Below are positions 36,813 through 46,047 of a stretch of DNA of 64,000 nucleotides, one piece after another. The position numbers and the translations under genes are program-made. The DNA is taken from contig UQFN01000008.1 of assembly GCA_900540365.1 (NCBI GenBank), positions 1 through 64,000 on the forward strand, written 5' to 3'. This DNA comes from an uncultured Mollicutes bacterium (GTDB lineage: Bacteria; Bacillota_I; Bacilli_A; RFN20; CAG-826). A model generated the notes under the pieces. It saw nothing but the letters and a program-made list of their open reading frames with translations, was not told the DNA's origin and searched no databases. Position 1 is the stretch's first letter. Every line of letters begins with the position of its first letter.

Positions 36813-38734
36813 AGATTTAAAGATTTCATAATAATTTTATTTAATGTCTTAGCAAAGTTTTCTTTATTTTTAATTTGATATCCTTCAAGAAGCATTGCTT
36901 CATCATAAAGCAAATTAGCATAGTCGTTTAATTCATCTTGATTTTTCTTAATTTCCATAATTGCTTTTACTAATTCATGATCAGGATTAAGTTCTAATAC
37001 TTTCGTAGATTTAACATCTTCATTTTCACCTTTTGGTAAATCATTAATTATTTTTTCCATATTAAGACTTAAACCATTTTTAGTCGTGATACAAACTGGA
37101 GAATCAACTAGTTTTGTTGAGAAACTAACTTCATCAACTTTATCTTTTAAAGCTTCTTTTAAATTATCAAGTAATTCTTTATTTTTTGCATTTAAAACAT
37201 CAATTTTACTTTTTTCTTCTTCAGTTAAAGTTTTACTACTTACATCATTAATATTTTTAAATTCATAACCTTCATAGTCTTTCATAGCCATAAAGAAGAA
37301 TTCATCAATGTTATCGACGCAAAGTAATACATTTATATTTTGTTTTTTAAAAGATTCAAGTTCAGGTAAAAGTTTTATAGATTCAATCGAATCACCACTT
37401 GCATAATAAATTACTTTTTCGTCTTTATTAGCTTCATCAATATAAGATTTTAAACTAATATATTTATCTGAATCTTTTAAGGATTTAAATAAAATTAAAT
37501 CTTTTAATAAGTCTTTTTTACTTCCAAACGAACTATAAACTCCAAATTTTAAGTGATTTCCATAAACTTCATAAAATTTAACGTACTTATCGAAATCATT
37601 TTGTTTTAATTCTTCTAAATGTTTAACGACTTTATTTTCAATATTATCTCTAATTTTTATTAATTTAGCATCGTCTTGAAGCATTTCACGAGAAATATTT
37701 AAACTTAAATCACTTGAATCAACTAAACCTTTAATAAATTTAAGATAATCAGGAACTAATTCTTTACATTTATCTTTAATAAAGACACCTTTACTATATA
37801 AAGTTAAACCTTTTTCATAATTGTCACTATATAAATCATAAGGAGCATGGCTAGGGATATAAATTAAAGCATTATAGCTAATCATACCTTCAACAGTTAA
37901 ATATAATGAAGCGATTGGATCAGTATAATCATAAAATTTTGTCTTGTAAAATTCATTTAATTCTTCCGTTGTAACATCCTTTTTATTCTTTTTCCATAAA
38001 GGAATCATCGAATTTAAAATCGTTGTAGTTTTTTCTTCTACAAATTCATTTTCGATTTCTTTATTATTTTCGTCCAATTTTGGTTTTTTAATAATTTCAT
38101 CTAGTTTAATAGGATATCTAACATAATCACTATATTTTTTTACTAAACTTTTAATTTCGTATTCATCTAAATATTCACTAAATTTAGTGTCTTTTGTGTC
38201 ATCCTTTAGATACACTTTAACAGTTGTCCCACTATCTTTTAAATCACATTTATCAATACTATAAGTTGAACTGCCTTCACTACTAAAAATATATCCGCTT
38301 TCATCATTAATTGACTTTGTTAAAACTTCTACTTTTTTAGCAACCATAAAGGCACTATAAAAGCCAACACCAAATTGACCAATAATATCAAAATCGTTTT
38401 GATCTTTATTTTCTTTTAATTTATTAATAAATTCCTTAGAACCACTTTTAGCAATTGTTCCAAGATTTTTAATAAGTTCGTCATGGGTCATTCCAACTCC
38501 ATTATCACTTATTGAGATGCATTTATTTTCTTTATCTATATCGATTTTTATAAAATATTCATCTTTTGAAGGTATTTTATCATTACTTGTTAAAGCTAAA
38601 TACTTATATTTATCTAAAGCGTCACTAGCATTAGAAATTAATTCTCTTAAAAATATCTCTTTATTTGAATAAATTGAGTTAATCATTAAATTTAATAGTT
38701 CTTTAGATTCTGTTTCAAATTCTTTTAATTCCAT
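36803..38734 (-). CDS. htpG: Hsp90 chaperone HtpG
   Basis: The N-terminal GHKL ATPase domain shows NKEIFLRELISNASDALDK, SISDNGVGMTHDEL and IGQFGVGFYSAFMVA; the middle domain has the catalytic Arg region DSSDLSLNISREMLQ. The length (643) is normal. The ATG at 38734 follows AGGAGGAAC; the track-style longer start adds only untranslated leader. Two CIRCE operators overlap its promoter, so HrcA control is expected, unlike B. subtilis htpG. Confidence 0.97.
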   Translation of the reverse strand: MELKEFETESKELLNLMINSIYSNKEIFLRELISNASDALDKYKYLALTSNDKIPSKDEYFIKIDIDKENKCISISDNGVGMTHDELIKNLGTIAKSGSKEFINKLKENKDQNDFDIIGQFGVGFYSAFMVAKKVEVLTKSINDESGYIFSSEGSSTYSIDKCDLKDSGTTVKVYLKDDTKDTKFSEYLDEYEIKSLVKKYSDYVRYPIKLDEIIKKPKLDENNKEIENEFVEEKTTTILNSMIPLWKKNKKDVTTEELNEFYKTKFYDYTDPIASLYLTVEGMISYNALIYIPSHAPYDLYSDNYEKGLTLYSKGVFIKDKCKELVPDYLKFIKGLVDSSDLSLNISREMLQDDAKLIKIRDNIENKVVKHLEELKQNDFDKYVKFYEVYGNHLKFGVYSSFGSKKDLLKDLILFKSLKDSDKYISLKSYIDEANKDEKVIYYASGDSIESIKLLPELESFKKQNINVLLCVDNIDEFFFMAMKDYEGYEFKNINDVSSKTLTEEEKSKIDVLNAKNKELLDNLKEALKDKVDEVSFSTKLVDSPVCITTKNGLSLNMEKIINDLPKGENEDVKSTKVLELNPDHELVKAIMEIKKNQDELNDYANLLYDEAMLLEGYQIKNKENFAKTLNKIIMKSLNLNK

Positions 38735-38748
38735 ATTTGTTCCTCCTA

Positions 38749-38775
38749 TTAGCACTCAACAATTTTAACTGCTAA
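38749..38775 (-). promoter_or_regulatory. CIRCE operator, downstream copy
   Basis: TTAGCACTC-N9-AACTGCTAA: the left arm is exact consensus and the right arm has 7 of 9 consensus bases (GAGTGCTAA) with the exact 9-bp spacer. It lies between the start point and the ribosome site of htpG. Confidence 0.75.
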
Positions 38776-38780
38776 ACATT

Positions 38781-38808
38781 ATTGTACTACATTTTTTAGC
38801 ACTTGCAA
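38781..38808 (-). promoter_or_regulatory. htpG promoter
   Basis: TTGCAA (38803-38808) and TACAAT (38781-38786) on the minus strand, 16 bp apart. The -35 box overlaps the upstream CIRCE spacer. Confidence 0.7.
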
Positions 38809-38822
38809 TAATAAAGTGCTAA
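38796..38822 (-). promoter_or_regulatory. CIRCE operator, upstream copy
   Basis: TTAGCACTT-N9-AAGTGCTAA is a perfect 9-bp inverted repeat with 9-bp spacer, differing from the HrcA consensus only at the innermost base of each arm. Confidence 0.93.
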
Positions 38823-38846
38823 TTATTTTATAAAAGTAAAATAAAA

Positions 38847-38869
38847 GCCTTCATATGAAGGCCTTAATA
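38847..38869 (-). terminator. Terminator after prs
   Basis: The 16-bp perfect palindrome GCCTTCATATGAAGGC (38847-38862) is followed on the minus strand by TTTTATTTTA. It separates prs from the htpG promoter. Confidence 0.8.
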
Positions 38870-38886
38870 ATCAAATTAATAATAAA

Positions 38887-39858
38887 TTAGTGGAATCTTG
38901 TGTAAATATTTTTAATATTCTCATGTGATTCATGAGATTTAATAACATCAGCAATCATGCTAGCAATTGAAACAACTTTAATTTTATTACTATGATAAAA
39001 CTCAGGATGTTCAATCGTATCAGTAACAAAAACGCCATTTACAAAATCTGCTTCTTCAAACTTCTTAAGAGCATTATGTGAAAATAAAGCATGTGAAACA
39101 CAAATATAGATTTTTTTAGCACCTTTTTCTTTTAATACTTTGGCCCCAGCTAAAATTGTACCCCCAGTATCAATAATATCATCGACCATAACACAAATTT
39201 TATTTTCAATTTCTCCGATAATGTTCGTAATTTCAGCAACATTAGGTTTAGGCCTTCTCTTATCAATAATAACTAAACTACTATTTGGAACATAGTTTGA
39301 AACATCTCTAGCTCGATACATTGCTCCATGATCAGGAGAAACAATTGCAACATCATGAGTGTTTATATTATCTTTTCTAAATAACTCATTTAATGTTTCA
39401 GCAAACAAAACACTAGGAGTTAAATTATCAAGTGGAACGCTAAAAAATCCTTGTATTTGAGGGGTGTGAAGTTCCATTGTAAGAACTCTTGAAACACCTG
39501 CATTTGAGAATAAATCTGCTACAAGTCGAGCACTAATTGGTTCATTCGCATGAGCGATACGGTCTTGTCGTGCATAGCCATAATAAGGCATTATTAATGT
39601 AATTTCCTTACAATTAGCTCTTTTTATACCATCAATGAATAAAAGTGTTTCCATTATTCTATCATTAACTGGGCTACATGTTGATTGAATTATGTATATT
39701 TTTTTCCCACGCACATCAACTTTACTAGTTGCCAAACATTCTCCATCTGCAAAATGTAAAATTTCTGCTTCACTACGTTTTATTCCAAGTAAAGAACAAA
39801 CTTTATCTGTTAACGAAACATTACTTGTCAATGCAAACACTAATATGTCTTTAATCAT
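38887..39858 (-). CDS. prs: Ribose-phosphate pyrophosphokinase (PRPP synthetase)
   Basis: This enzyme makes PRPP from ribose 5-phosphate and ATP for nucleotide, His and Trp synthesis. The motifs are FADGECLATSKVDVRGK, PYYGYARQDRIAH, the class I signature region around MELHTPQIQGFF, and the PRPP-binding loop VMVDDIIDTGGTI. The length (323) is normal. The ATG at 39858 follows GAGGTG; an upstream start overlaps that site. It is transcribed alone and ended by the palindrome before htpG. Confidence 0.96.
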   Translation of the reverse strand: MIKDILVFALTSNVSLTDKVCSLLGIKRSEAEILHFADGECLATSKVDVRGKKIYIIQSTCSPVNDRIMETLLFIDGIKRANCKEITLIMPYYGYARQDRIAHANEPISARLVADLFSNAGVSRVLTMELHTPQIQGFFSVPLDNLTPSVLFAETLNELFRKDNINTHDVAIVSPDHGAMYRARDVSNYVPNSSLVIIDKRRPKPNVAEITNIIGEIENKICVMVDDIIDTGGTILAGAKVLKEKGAKKIYICVSHALFSHNALKKFEEADFVNGVFVTDTIEHPEFYHSNKIKVVSIASMIADVIKSHESHENIKNIYTRFH

Positions 39859-39899
39859 AATGCACCTCAAAAAAACATTTTAATTATACATTATAAATA

Positions 39900-40781
39900 T
39901 CATGAATTTAAGAAATTAATAATATCTTGATAAACAATTTGATTATTTTCTTCATTTAATATCTCATGTCTCATATTTTCATAAATGATTAATTGAGCAT
40001 TTAGACCATATTTTAAATATTCTTTTTGTAATTTTAAAAGGCCTTTTGAATAATTTCCTACTGGATCTTCTTTTCCACCAATAATTAATATAGGTAAATT
40101 TTTATTAATTTGTTTCATTTTATTTTTATTATGTAAAGAACTTAAGCCTTTTAAAAATTCATAATAAAATCCATTAGTACAATTAAAGCCGCTTAAAGGA
40201 TCTTCATCGTATTTTTTAACATTTTCCTTATTTCTAGAAATCCAAGCACTTTTTGATTCATTTATAAAAGGTTTCTCATAAGCACCGATTGCTAATTTAT
40301 ATAAAAAACCAGCTTCTTGATCATAATTCTTTTTATTTACCACAAGGTGTGCTAAAAAATTTCCTAATTTAAATAAAATCGTTTTGCCATTACTTCCACA
40401 TAAAACAACTTTATCTAAATTTCCTTTATATTCTTGAATATATCCTTGAGTAATAAAACTTCCCATTGAGTGAGCAAATAAATAAACTTTTTTATTTTCT
40501 TTTTTAAATTTATTAATTAATTCATCAATGGTTGCTTCCATTTTAAAGAAATAATCTTTTCCTGGATTACCAAGTTTACCATTTTTTCCTTGTCCATAAT
40601 GATCTAAACAATAAACAGAAATTTTATTTTCATTTAGAAAAGAAGCAAAATGATTATATCTTGAAGAATGTTCAGCCATACCAGTTACTAATAAAAGTAT
40701 TGCTTCTTCATCTTTAACGATCCATTTATGTCCATATAATTCATCATTAAATTGATTAGTATATTTAAATTCTTCTTTCAT
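39900..40781 (-). CDS. Alpha/beta hydrolase, monoacylglycerol lipase-like
   Basis: The protein (293 residues) has the serine hydrolase nucleophile elbow FAHSMGSF (Ser ~107), the acid in LIIGGKEDPVG and the His in NMRHEILNE. GMAEHSSRYNHFASFL near the N-terminus is typical of lysophospholipase/monoacylglycerol lipases. It overlaps the end of the CarD-type gene and uses TGA as stop. The substrate is inferred by family only. Confidence 0.85.
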   Translation of the reverse strand: MKEEFKYTNQFNDELYGHKWIVKDEEAILLLVTGMAEHSSRYNHFASFLNENKISVYCLDHYGQGKNGKLGNPGKDYFFKMEATIDELINKFKKENKKVYLFAHSMGSFITQGYIQEYKGNLDKVVLCGSNGKTILFKLGNFLAHLVVNKKNYDQEAGFLYKLAIGAYEKPFINESKSAWISRNKENVKKYDEDPLSGFNCTNGFYYEFLKGLSSLHNKNKMKQINKNLPILIIGGKEDPVGNYSKGLLKLQKEYLKYGLNAQLIIYENMRHEILNEENNQIVYQDIINFLNS

Positions 40782-41267
40782 TTAATCATCCTCCTTATAA
40801 AGATAATCATGAATAAATTTATCACTATCTTCTTTTGTTAAATTAAAAATAACAGATGTTTCATCAATTAACATTCTTTTTGCAGTATCTAACATTCTAG
40901 TATCTTCAAGACCTAAAGCTTGGTTTTTATCACCTTTATATTCCTTATATAAATATAAAACTTTAGTTAAATAACCAATATTTTTGATATCTCCACTATA
41001 TAGAAGTTCCTTAAAACGCGTTCTTCTTTGTTTAGAAAAGTCAAATTCAACATCTTTAATTGAACGCATATAATTTAAAACATCAAAAATTTCATCCTTA
41101 GTTAATAAAGGACGATATAAATCATTTTTTTTATCAATAGGACAATAAAGGATAAGGCTATCTTCATTTAAAGCCTTAATTTTGTAATATAAAGCTTCGT
41201 TTAATTCAACAGTATCAATTACTTCACATAAACCATGAACTTTATGAACAATTAATTTCCTTTCCAT
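40782..41267 (-). CDS. CarD/CdnL family RNA polymerase-binding regulator
   Basis: The N-terminal ~60 residues form a CarD-type Tudor-like domain (IVHKVHGLCEVIDTVEL, YYKIKA), followed by a helical DNA-binding domain with the family pattern RTRFKELLYSGDIKNIGYLTKVLYLYKEYK and LEDTRMLDTAKRMLIDE. Such proteins bind the RNA polymerase beta subunit and stabilise promoter opening. The length of 161 is normal. It heads a two-gene operon with the lipase-like hydrolase; the ribosome site before 41267 is weak. Confidence 0.88.
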   Translation of the reverse strand: MERKLIVHKVHGLCEVIDTVELNEALYYKIKALNEDSLILYCPIDKKNDLYRPLLTKDEIFDVLNYMRSIKDVEFDFSKQRRTRFKELLYSGDIKNIGYLTKVLYLYKEYKGDKNQALGLEDTRMLDTAKRMLIDETSVIFNLTKEDSDKFIHDYLYKEDD

Positions 41268-41342
41268 CGCAAAACCTATCTTTATTTTACTATAAAATTT
41301 TCTCTTTTGTAAGAAAGAAAATTTAACTTATTTTCATAAAAA

Positions 41343-41378
41343 AATTAAAAAATTATTGAGTTTTGCAGGGTTTTTTAT
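41343..41378. repeat. Dispersed motif, copy in reverse orientation
   Basis: AATTAAAAAATTATTGAG followed by TTTTGCAGGGTTTTTTA, reverse of the CCTGCAAAACTCAAT form, sits between the CarD-type gene and the GNAT gene. The rest of 41268-41485 holds an SD-like AAAGGAGAAC at 41416 with no reading frame behind it. Confidence 0.5.
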
Positions 41379-41485
41379 AAAAATAAGCAAAAACTATTTA
41401 ATTTTAGGTTATAAAATATTAATATAAAATAGACAAAAGGAGAACAAAAGTTGTTTTACTAATAAAAGATAACTAGAAATTATTT

Positions 41486-41734
41486 ATGGAAAATTACATT
41501 GTTGATATCAAAGAAGGAAAAATTAAATTATTTATTGATGAAGTTGAAGTTGGTTATGTTCTTTTTAAGATAAGCCTAGATAAATTCAATATTTTATCAA
41601 CAATTGTTTATGAACAATTTAAAGGCAAGGGATACGCTAAAAAACTAATGAATTATATACTTGAATACACAACAAAAAATAAGTTGGTTTTAGAATATAC
41701 TTGTTCTTACGCTAATAATTATTTTAATAAGTAA
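41486..41734 (+). CDS. Small GNAT-like acetyltransferase (COG2388 type)
   Basis: This 82-residue protein resembles the minimal GNAT proteins related to YjdJ. The acetyl-CoA loop is in YEQFKGKGYAKKLMNYILEY, and the end (LEYTCSYANNYFNK) matches the usual C-P-F/Y-a-x-x-y/f pattern with Ser in place of Pro. No ribosome site precedes the ATG and an in-frame TAG lies four codons upstream. The stop abuts the stop of the convergent hydrolase gene with no gap. Confidence 0.75.
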   Translation: MENYIVDIKEGKIKLFIDEVEVGYVLFKISLDKFNILSTIVYEQFKGKGYAKKLMNYILEYTTKNKLVLEYTCSYANNYFNK

Positions 41735-42700
41735 TTAAAAAGTATAACTATCTATAACAAAAGATTCTTTTTCAAAAAATGAAATGATTTCTTGCATAAC
41801 TTCTTCATCAAGTTGGCAAAATTCTTTGAAATCTAAATCTTTTGTATAATTAACCTTCTCTTCCATTGAAGAAAATTTATGAACTTTCTTAATTAAATCA
41901 CTTAATTTTTTGCTTGATTCTTCTGTATACGTAGGATTATGTCCCTTATTATTTACCTCGTAAAATAAAACATCATTTCTTTTAATATTCGATTTTAAAT
42001 AATTAAAGTTTTTTTCAAAATTTACTAAAGGATCATTTGTTGAATAAAACAAGGCTACTTTAGTCTTGGAATTATTAATTCCATCTAAAATATTTAAATT
42101 AAAATATTTACTAAATTTTTCTTTTTCTATTTTAATAAAATTGTTTGCAACAATTTTTGAAGGAATATGTTCCTTAAAAGCAGCGCTAACACTTAATGGG
42201 GCGCTTAAAATAACTGCTTTTTTAATATTTTTATGAAGATTTAAAATAGAGCCAACTCCATATCCACCTAAACTATGACCAATTAAATATATGTCAATAT
42301 TCTTAAATTGTTCATCATTTTCAAGATAATTTAATACATCATCTAAATTACTGATATTTTCTAAAAAACCTTTTATAGATGTACCTGTTGATGAAAATGT
42401 GCCAACTGCATCATATGCTAAAACTTTGAACCCACTATTAACTAAATAATTAATTTCTTGCATATAAGCTTGATAACCTGCTCCCATTCCGTGAACAAAA
42501 ATTATCAAAGAGTTAAGATTATAATTTTCTTTATAAATATATTTACCATTAATTGTTTCATTATCACTAGTTTTTATTGAGAAATTTTTAGTTAATAAAT
42601 TATCATAATCTTCAACACTAAAATATTTTAAAAATGGTTTGCCATCCTCTCTTACAGCATAAATCTTGTCATATATTTTTTTTGAAAAACTCTTAAACAT
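41735..42700 (-). CDS. Alpha/beta hydrolase, DUF/Abhydrolase type
   Basis: This 321-residue serine hydrolase has the oxyanion stretch IIFVHGMGAGYQAY, the nucleophile in LIGHSLGGYGVG, an acid in ALFYSTNDPLVNFEK and the His in VNNKGHNPTY. The substrate is unknown. The ATG at 42700 has GAGAGG 9 bp upstream. It is downstream of the aldo/keto reductase gene and probably co-transcribed with it. Confidence 0.83.
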   Translation of the reverse strand: MFKSFSKKIYDKIYAVREDGKPFLKYFSVEDYDNLLTKNFSIKTSDNETINGKYIYKENYNLNSLIIFVHGMGAGYQAYMQEINYLVNSGFKVLAYDAVGTFSSTGTSIKGFLENISNLDDVLNYLENDEQFKNIDIYLIGHSLGGYGVGSILNLHKNIKKAVILSAPLSVSAAFKEHIPSKIVANNFIKIEKEKFSKYFNLNILDGINNSKTKVALFYSTNDPLVNFEKNFNYLKSNIKRNDVLFYEVNNKGHNPTYTEESSKKLSDLIKKVHKFSSMEEKVNYTKDLDFKEFCQLDEEVMQEIISFFEKESFVIDSYTF

Positions 42701-42738
42701 AAATAAAAACCTCTCTAATCTCAATTATTTTTTTTAAA

Positions 42739-43641
42739 TTATGGCAATAAGTTATTAGCGCTTCGATATAAATTATACCACTCTACTTTGGTTAAATTTA
42801 CTTTTAATGCCTTGATTGAATCAAATATATGTTGTTTATTAGTTGTCCCTATTACGACACTAACATTATTACCTAACATTAATAAAAAACTTAAACAAAT
42901 ACTGCTTTTACTTACGTTATATTTTGAAGCTAATTGTTCCAAAAGCATATTAGTTTCTTTAAATTTATCATTATTTAAGATATTCCCTTCAAACATTCCA
43001 TATTGATATGGTGACCAACATTGTAAATTGATATTTTTCTTTTTTAGATAGAAAAACATATCCCCTGCAAAGGAATTATTTTTATAAAAAGCAGTATTAT
43101 AATTAAAAACATCACTAAGCAATAATGTATGTCCTAAACCTAATTGAAGTTGATTAACTTCTATTTTTTCTTTAACTTCTTCTTCTAAATAATCAATTAA
43201 TTCCTTAGAAAAATTACTTACTCCAAAATGATGTACTTTTCCTTCTTTATAAAGAATATTAAAAGCCTCAGCAACTTCTTTATTATCTAGAAAAATATCC
43301 GGTCTATGTAATAAAAAATAATCTAAATAAGTTGTATTTAATCTTTTTAAAGTATCATTACAAGATTTAATAATTGTTTCTTTTGATAAATCATAATAAC
43401 TTTGATTTGATTCATCTACATAAATTCCACATTTAGATTGAATAATCATTTTACTTCTTAAACTTGGATCAAGTCTTAAAACATCACCAATTTTAGACTC
43501 ACTAACGCCATTTCCATAAATGTTACTAGTATCAAAGAAATTAATTCCGTGTTCTAAGTCAAATTCAATTAAAGATTTTACTTCTTCAACACTCATCTCA
43601 TTAATACGCATTAAACCTTGAATAATTCTACTCTTTTCCAT
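42739..43641 (-). CDS. Aldo/keto reductase (YdhF-like)
   Basis: This TIM-barrel NADPH-dependent oxidoreductase has the catalytic Asp/Tyr in NFFDTSNIYGNGVSESKIG, the Lys in IIQSKCGI and the His in YFLLHRPDIF. The NADPH-binding end is VVIGTTNKQHI. The length is 300. The start follows GGTGAGGAAAT. It shares a 195-bp divergent region with the XRE regulator, whose operator could also control this gene. Confidence 0.9.
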   Translation of the reverse strand: MEKSRIIQGLMRINEMSVEEVKSLIEFDLEHGINFFDTSNIYGNGVSESKIGDVLRLDPSLRSKMIIQSKCGIYVDESNQSYYDLSKETIIKSCNDTLKRLNTTYLDYFLLHRPDIFLDNKEVAEAFNILYKEGKVHHFGVSNFSKELIDYLEEEVKEKIEVNQLQLGLGHTLLLSDVFNYNTAFYKNNSFAGDMFFYLKKKNINLQCWSPYQYGMFEGNILNNDKFKETNMLLEQLASKYNVSKSSICLSFLLMLGNNVSVVIGTTNKQHIFDSIKALKVNLTKVEWYNLYRSANNLLP

Positions 43642-43714
43642 ATTTCCTCACCTAAATTAGGATAATTAAAATACAAAAAATAAACAAGTTAAATTATAAA
43701 TTATATCTAAGAAA

Positions 43715-43805
43715 CCTTGATTAAAGCGAGTAAAATACATAACTAAACTTGATAAATCTCTTTTATATCAAGTATTATTTGATTTCTATTTATATAAAAT
43801 CAAGG
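43715..43805. promoter_or_regulatory. Concentric double palindrome upstream of XRE gene
   Basis: ACTTGATA (43747-43754) with TATCAAGT (43766-43773), and CCTTGATT (43715-43722) with AATCAAGG (43798-43805), are two perfect 8-bp inverted repeats sharing one centre at 43760. Half-sites on each side are 32 bp apart, three helical turns. This looks like a multi-dimer operator between the aldo/keto reductase and XRE genes. Confidence 0.7.
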
Positions 43806-43836
43806 ATTCATTGAAGATTATTATAAGGTTTAAAAG

Positions 43837-44121
43837 ATGAGATTAAGACAGTTGCGTATTCAAAAAGGTTTAAATCAACAAGAATTGGCTAATATCTTAG
43901 GTGTTAGTGGTCAAACAATTTTAAATTGGGAAAATGAAATTTATGAACCTAGCATCGAAAAACTTATTTTAATTGCGAATTATTTCAATGTTTCAATCGA
44001 TTATTTAGTAGAAAGAAAAAACGATATTGATATTATAAATGAACTTTGTAGTGAATTAAGAAAAATACCAAAAGATGACTTTATAATATTTATAAAAGAA
44101 TCTTTAGAAAAGATGAAATAA
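43837..44121 (+). CDS. XRE family transcriptional regulator
   Basis: The 94-residue protein has a Cro/CI helix-turn-helix at residues 1-60 (RLRQLRIQKGLNQQELANIL, GVSGQTILNWENEIYEPS) and a short C-terminal helix pair probably used for dimerisation. It has a weak AAGG ribosome site. The concentric palindrome just upstream is the likely autoregulatory operator. It is convergent with the Sel1-like gene, with no gap between stops. Confidence 0.88.
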   Translation: MRLRQLRIQKGLNQQELANILGVSGQTILNWENEIYEPSIEKLILIANYFNVSIDYLVERKNDIDIINELCSELRKIPKDDFIIFIKESLEKMK

Positions 44122-45900
44122 TTATTTATTAGAATATTGATGCATATCATCTAAGAAAAATGGCAAATTATCTTCATAAACATGAAGTATTTTTTCTATT
44201 TGATATTTTTTATTTTTAACTTTTATATATTCTCCTTCTTTTTTATCATCATCTAAATATAAGTATTTTTTATTCTTATTTATAGTAATACATCCAACAT
44301 TATAAAGTTTTTCACATTTAGTTATATTTGAAGGAATATACGATACTATTATGTTAGTTAAATCTACTACTTCATCCTTATATAATAAAAAGATAGTTCC
44401 ATTAGAAAAGATTACGTTATTTAAAGAAGAATTGAATTCATTTATAATTTGTTCATCAATCTTATTTTCGCCATTAAATTCAATAATAAACTTAGCTTTT
44501 TTAGTGAATTCAGCAAATAAAATATCTTTAAATTCAATATATAAAAATTTATTCTCTTTAGGAGTTAATTCTAAAACTAAATAGTTAGCTTCAAGTTGTA
44601 ATTTACCTTCAATTTGGCTTAAAGAAAATGAATTTAAATATTTAGTTATATCGTATCCATTATTTTTAGATATACGTTTGATTTTTTCATCGAAAAAGTT
44701 AAACAAAAGTTCACTAAGCATTTTTAAAATCTTTTCATCATATTCATTTTTATCTATATGATAACGTTTTTTAATAAGTTCACGTAATTGTAAAAAATAT
44801 GATTTAAGTAATTTTTCATCACGTTTATCTTTAAATTTATAAAAATGAATTTTAATTAAACGACTTAAAATTTCTAAATATCCATTATTTAAGTTACCTC
44901 TTAATAAGTAGTCCTTAAAACAAGTTTGATAACATTCATTTAAAATATTTAAAGCAGCTTCATAAGATATAAAAGTTCCTATTCCATACAAATAACAATC
45001 TGCAAGTAAATAACCAGCAACATAATTTTTGTTATAAATAAATGAAAAAACTAAATATTTAAAACATTCGTTTTGTGTAAATTCATTGTCTTTATCATCA
45101 CAATTCAGAATTAAAATTTTACCAATAATATTAGCTATACCTGGCGATTTACAAATTTTAAAAGCCTTTAAAGCATAATTTAAAGACTTGACATAATCTT
45201 TTTTAGTTAAATCCGAAGAATAAAAATATTCAATTGCTAAAGTTTCATATGAAAAAAATGGATCATATTTTCTTATTTTTAATAAAGAAGAATGAAAAAA
45301 TTTAGCTAGTGATTCATTTTCACCAGTGTAATCTGTTTTGGTTCTTAAAAAATAAAGAATGAATTTCGTTGTAAAATTAGAATACCCTACAGTTCGATTT
45401 TTATCGGTTAATTCCTCAATTATTTTTATTTGGTCAGATATTAATTCTAAATAATTATCTTCAATTATGTTGTCATAAAGATATTTTAAAGAACATACAA
45501 TTAAATTCTTTTCATTTTTAAAGAAGTAATCATTATTTCTAAAATCAAAGTTTTTAATGTCATCAATATGTATCGAAAATTTTAAATCATCATTAAAAAA
45601 GATATCTAAATATTTTTCTACTTGATCAAAAGACATAGAGTCATTAACTATTAAATTAAATACTCCTAATATTAAATCTTTAGAAAGTGAAATATCATCT
45701 AATACTTTATAAAAAACAATCGTTTCTTCATCAGTTAATAAATTAAATAAATTAATTTTTAAACTTAAAATATCAAAAAATGTCTCTTTATTAATATCTA
45801 CCAATGAATAGTCATCAAAACTTGTCTCATCATCTTTATCATAATAAAACGAACGGTTGTATCCTAAAAATTTTAACTTTGCTAAACTAAAGTTTTCCAT
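44122..45900 (-). CDS. Sel1-like repeat protein of unknown function
   Basis: The 592-residue cytoplasmic protein has no signal. Its middle (~210-330) has tetratricopeptide/Sel1-like helical repeats; the clearest is VAGYLLADCYLYGIGTFIS followed by YEAALNILNECY. The N-terminal 200 residues and the C-terminal ~150 residues (a beta-rich part ending KYLYLDDDKKEGEYIKVK) are not recognised. There is no ribosome site; TATAAT lies 8 bp before the ATG at 45900, suggesting a leaderless message. It may act as a scaffold; that is only inferred from the repeats. Confidence 0.6.
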   Translation of the reverse strand: MENFSLAKLKFLGYNRSFYYDKDDETSFDDYSLVDINKETFFDILSLKINLFNLLTDEETIVFYKVLDDISLSKDLILGVFNLIVNDSMSFDQVEKYLDIFFNDDLKFSIHIDDIKNFDFRNNDYFFKNEKNLIVCSLKYLYDNIIEDNYLELISDQIKIIEELTDKNRTVGYSNFTTKFILYFLRTKTDYTGENESLAKFFHSSLLKIRKYDPFFSYETLAIEYFYSSDLTKKDYVKSLNYALKAFKICKSPGIANIIGKILILNCDDKDNEFTQNECFKYLVFSFIYNKNYVAGYLLADCYLYGIGTFISYEAALNILNECYQTCFKDYLLRGNLNNGYLEILSRLIKIHFYKFKDKRDEKLLKSYFLQLRELIKKRYHIDKNEYDEKILKMLSELLFNFFDEKIKRISKNNGYDITKYLNSFSLSQIEGKLQLEANYLVLELTPKENKFLYIEFKDILFAEFTKKAKFIIEFNGENKIDEQIINEFNSSLNNVIFSNGTIFLLYKDEVVDLTNIIVSYIPSNITKCEKLYNVGCITINKNKKYLYLDDDKKEGEYIKVKNKKYQIEKILHVYEDNLPFFLDDMHQYSNK

Positions 45901-45995
45901 ATATTAGTATTATATTATTTCATAAAGATTTATAAATTATTTTAAATATAAAATTTAAATCTTTTTTATTTAATTACTTTATTATTTAAAATAAA

Positions 45996-46027
45996 AAACT
46001 CTTGCTTAATTTTTTTAGCAAGAGTTT
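45996..46027. terminator. Bidirectional terminator
   Basis: AAACTCTTGCT (45996-46006) pairs perfectly with AGCAAGAGTTT (46017-46027). On the minus strand it is followed by TTT-ATTTT, on the plus strand by ATCTTTTTG. Confidence 0.85.
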
Positions 46028-46047
46028 ATCTTTTTGTTCTGCCTTTA

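Noticed and set aside
41416..41450. SD-like AAAGGAGAAC suggesting a small gene before the GNAT gene
   Set aside because: The following TTG frame stops after three codons and an in-frame TAG prevents extension of the GNAT gene.
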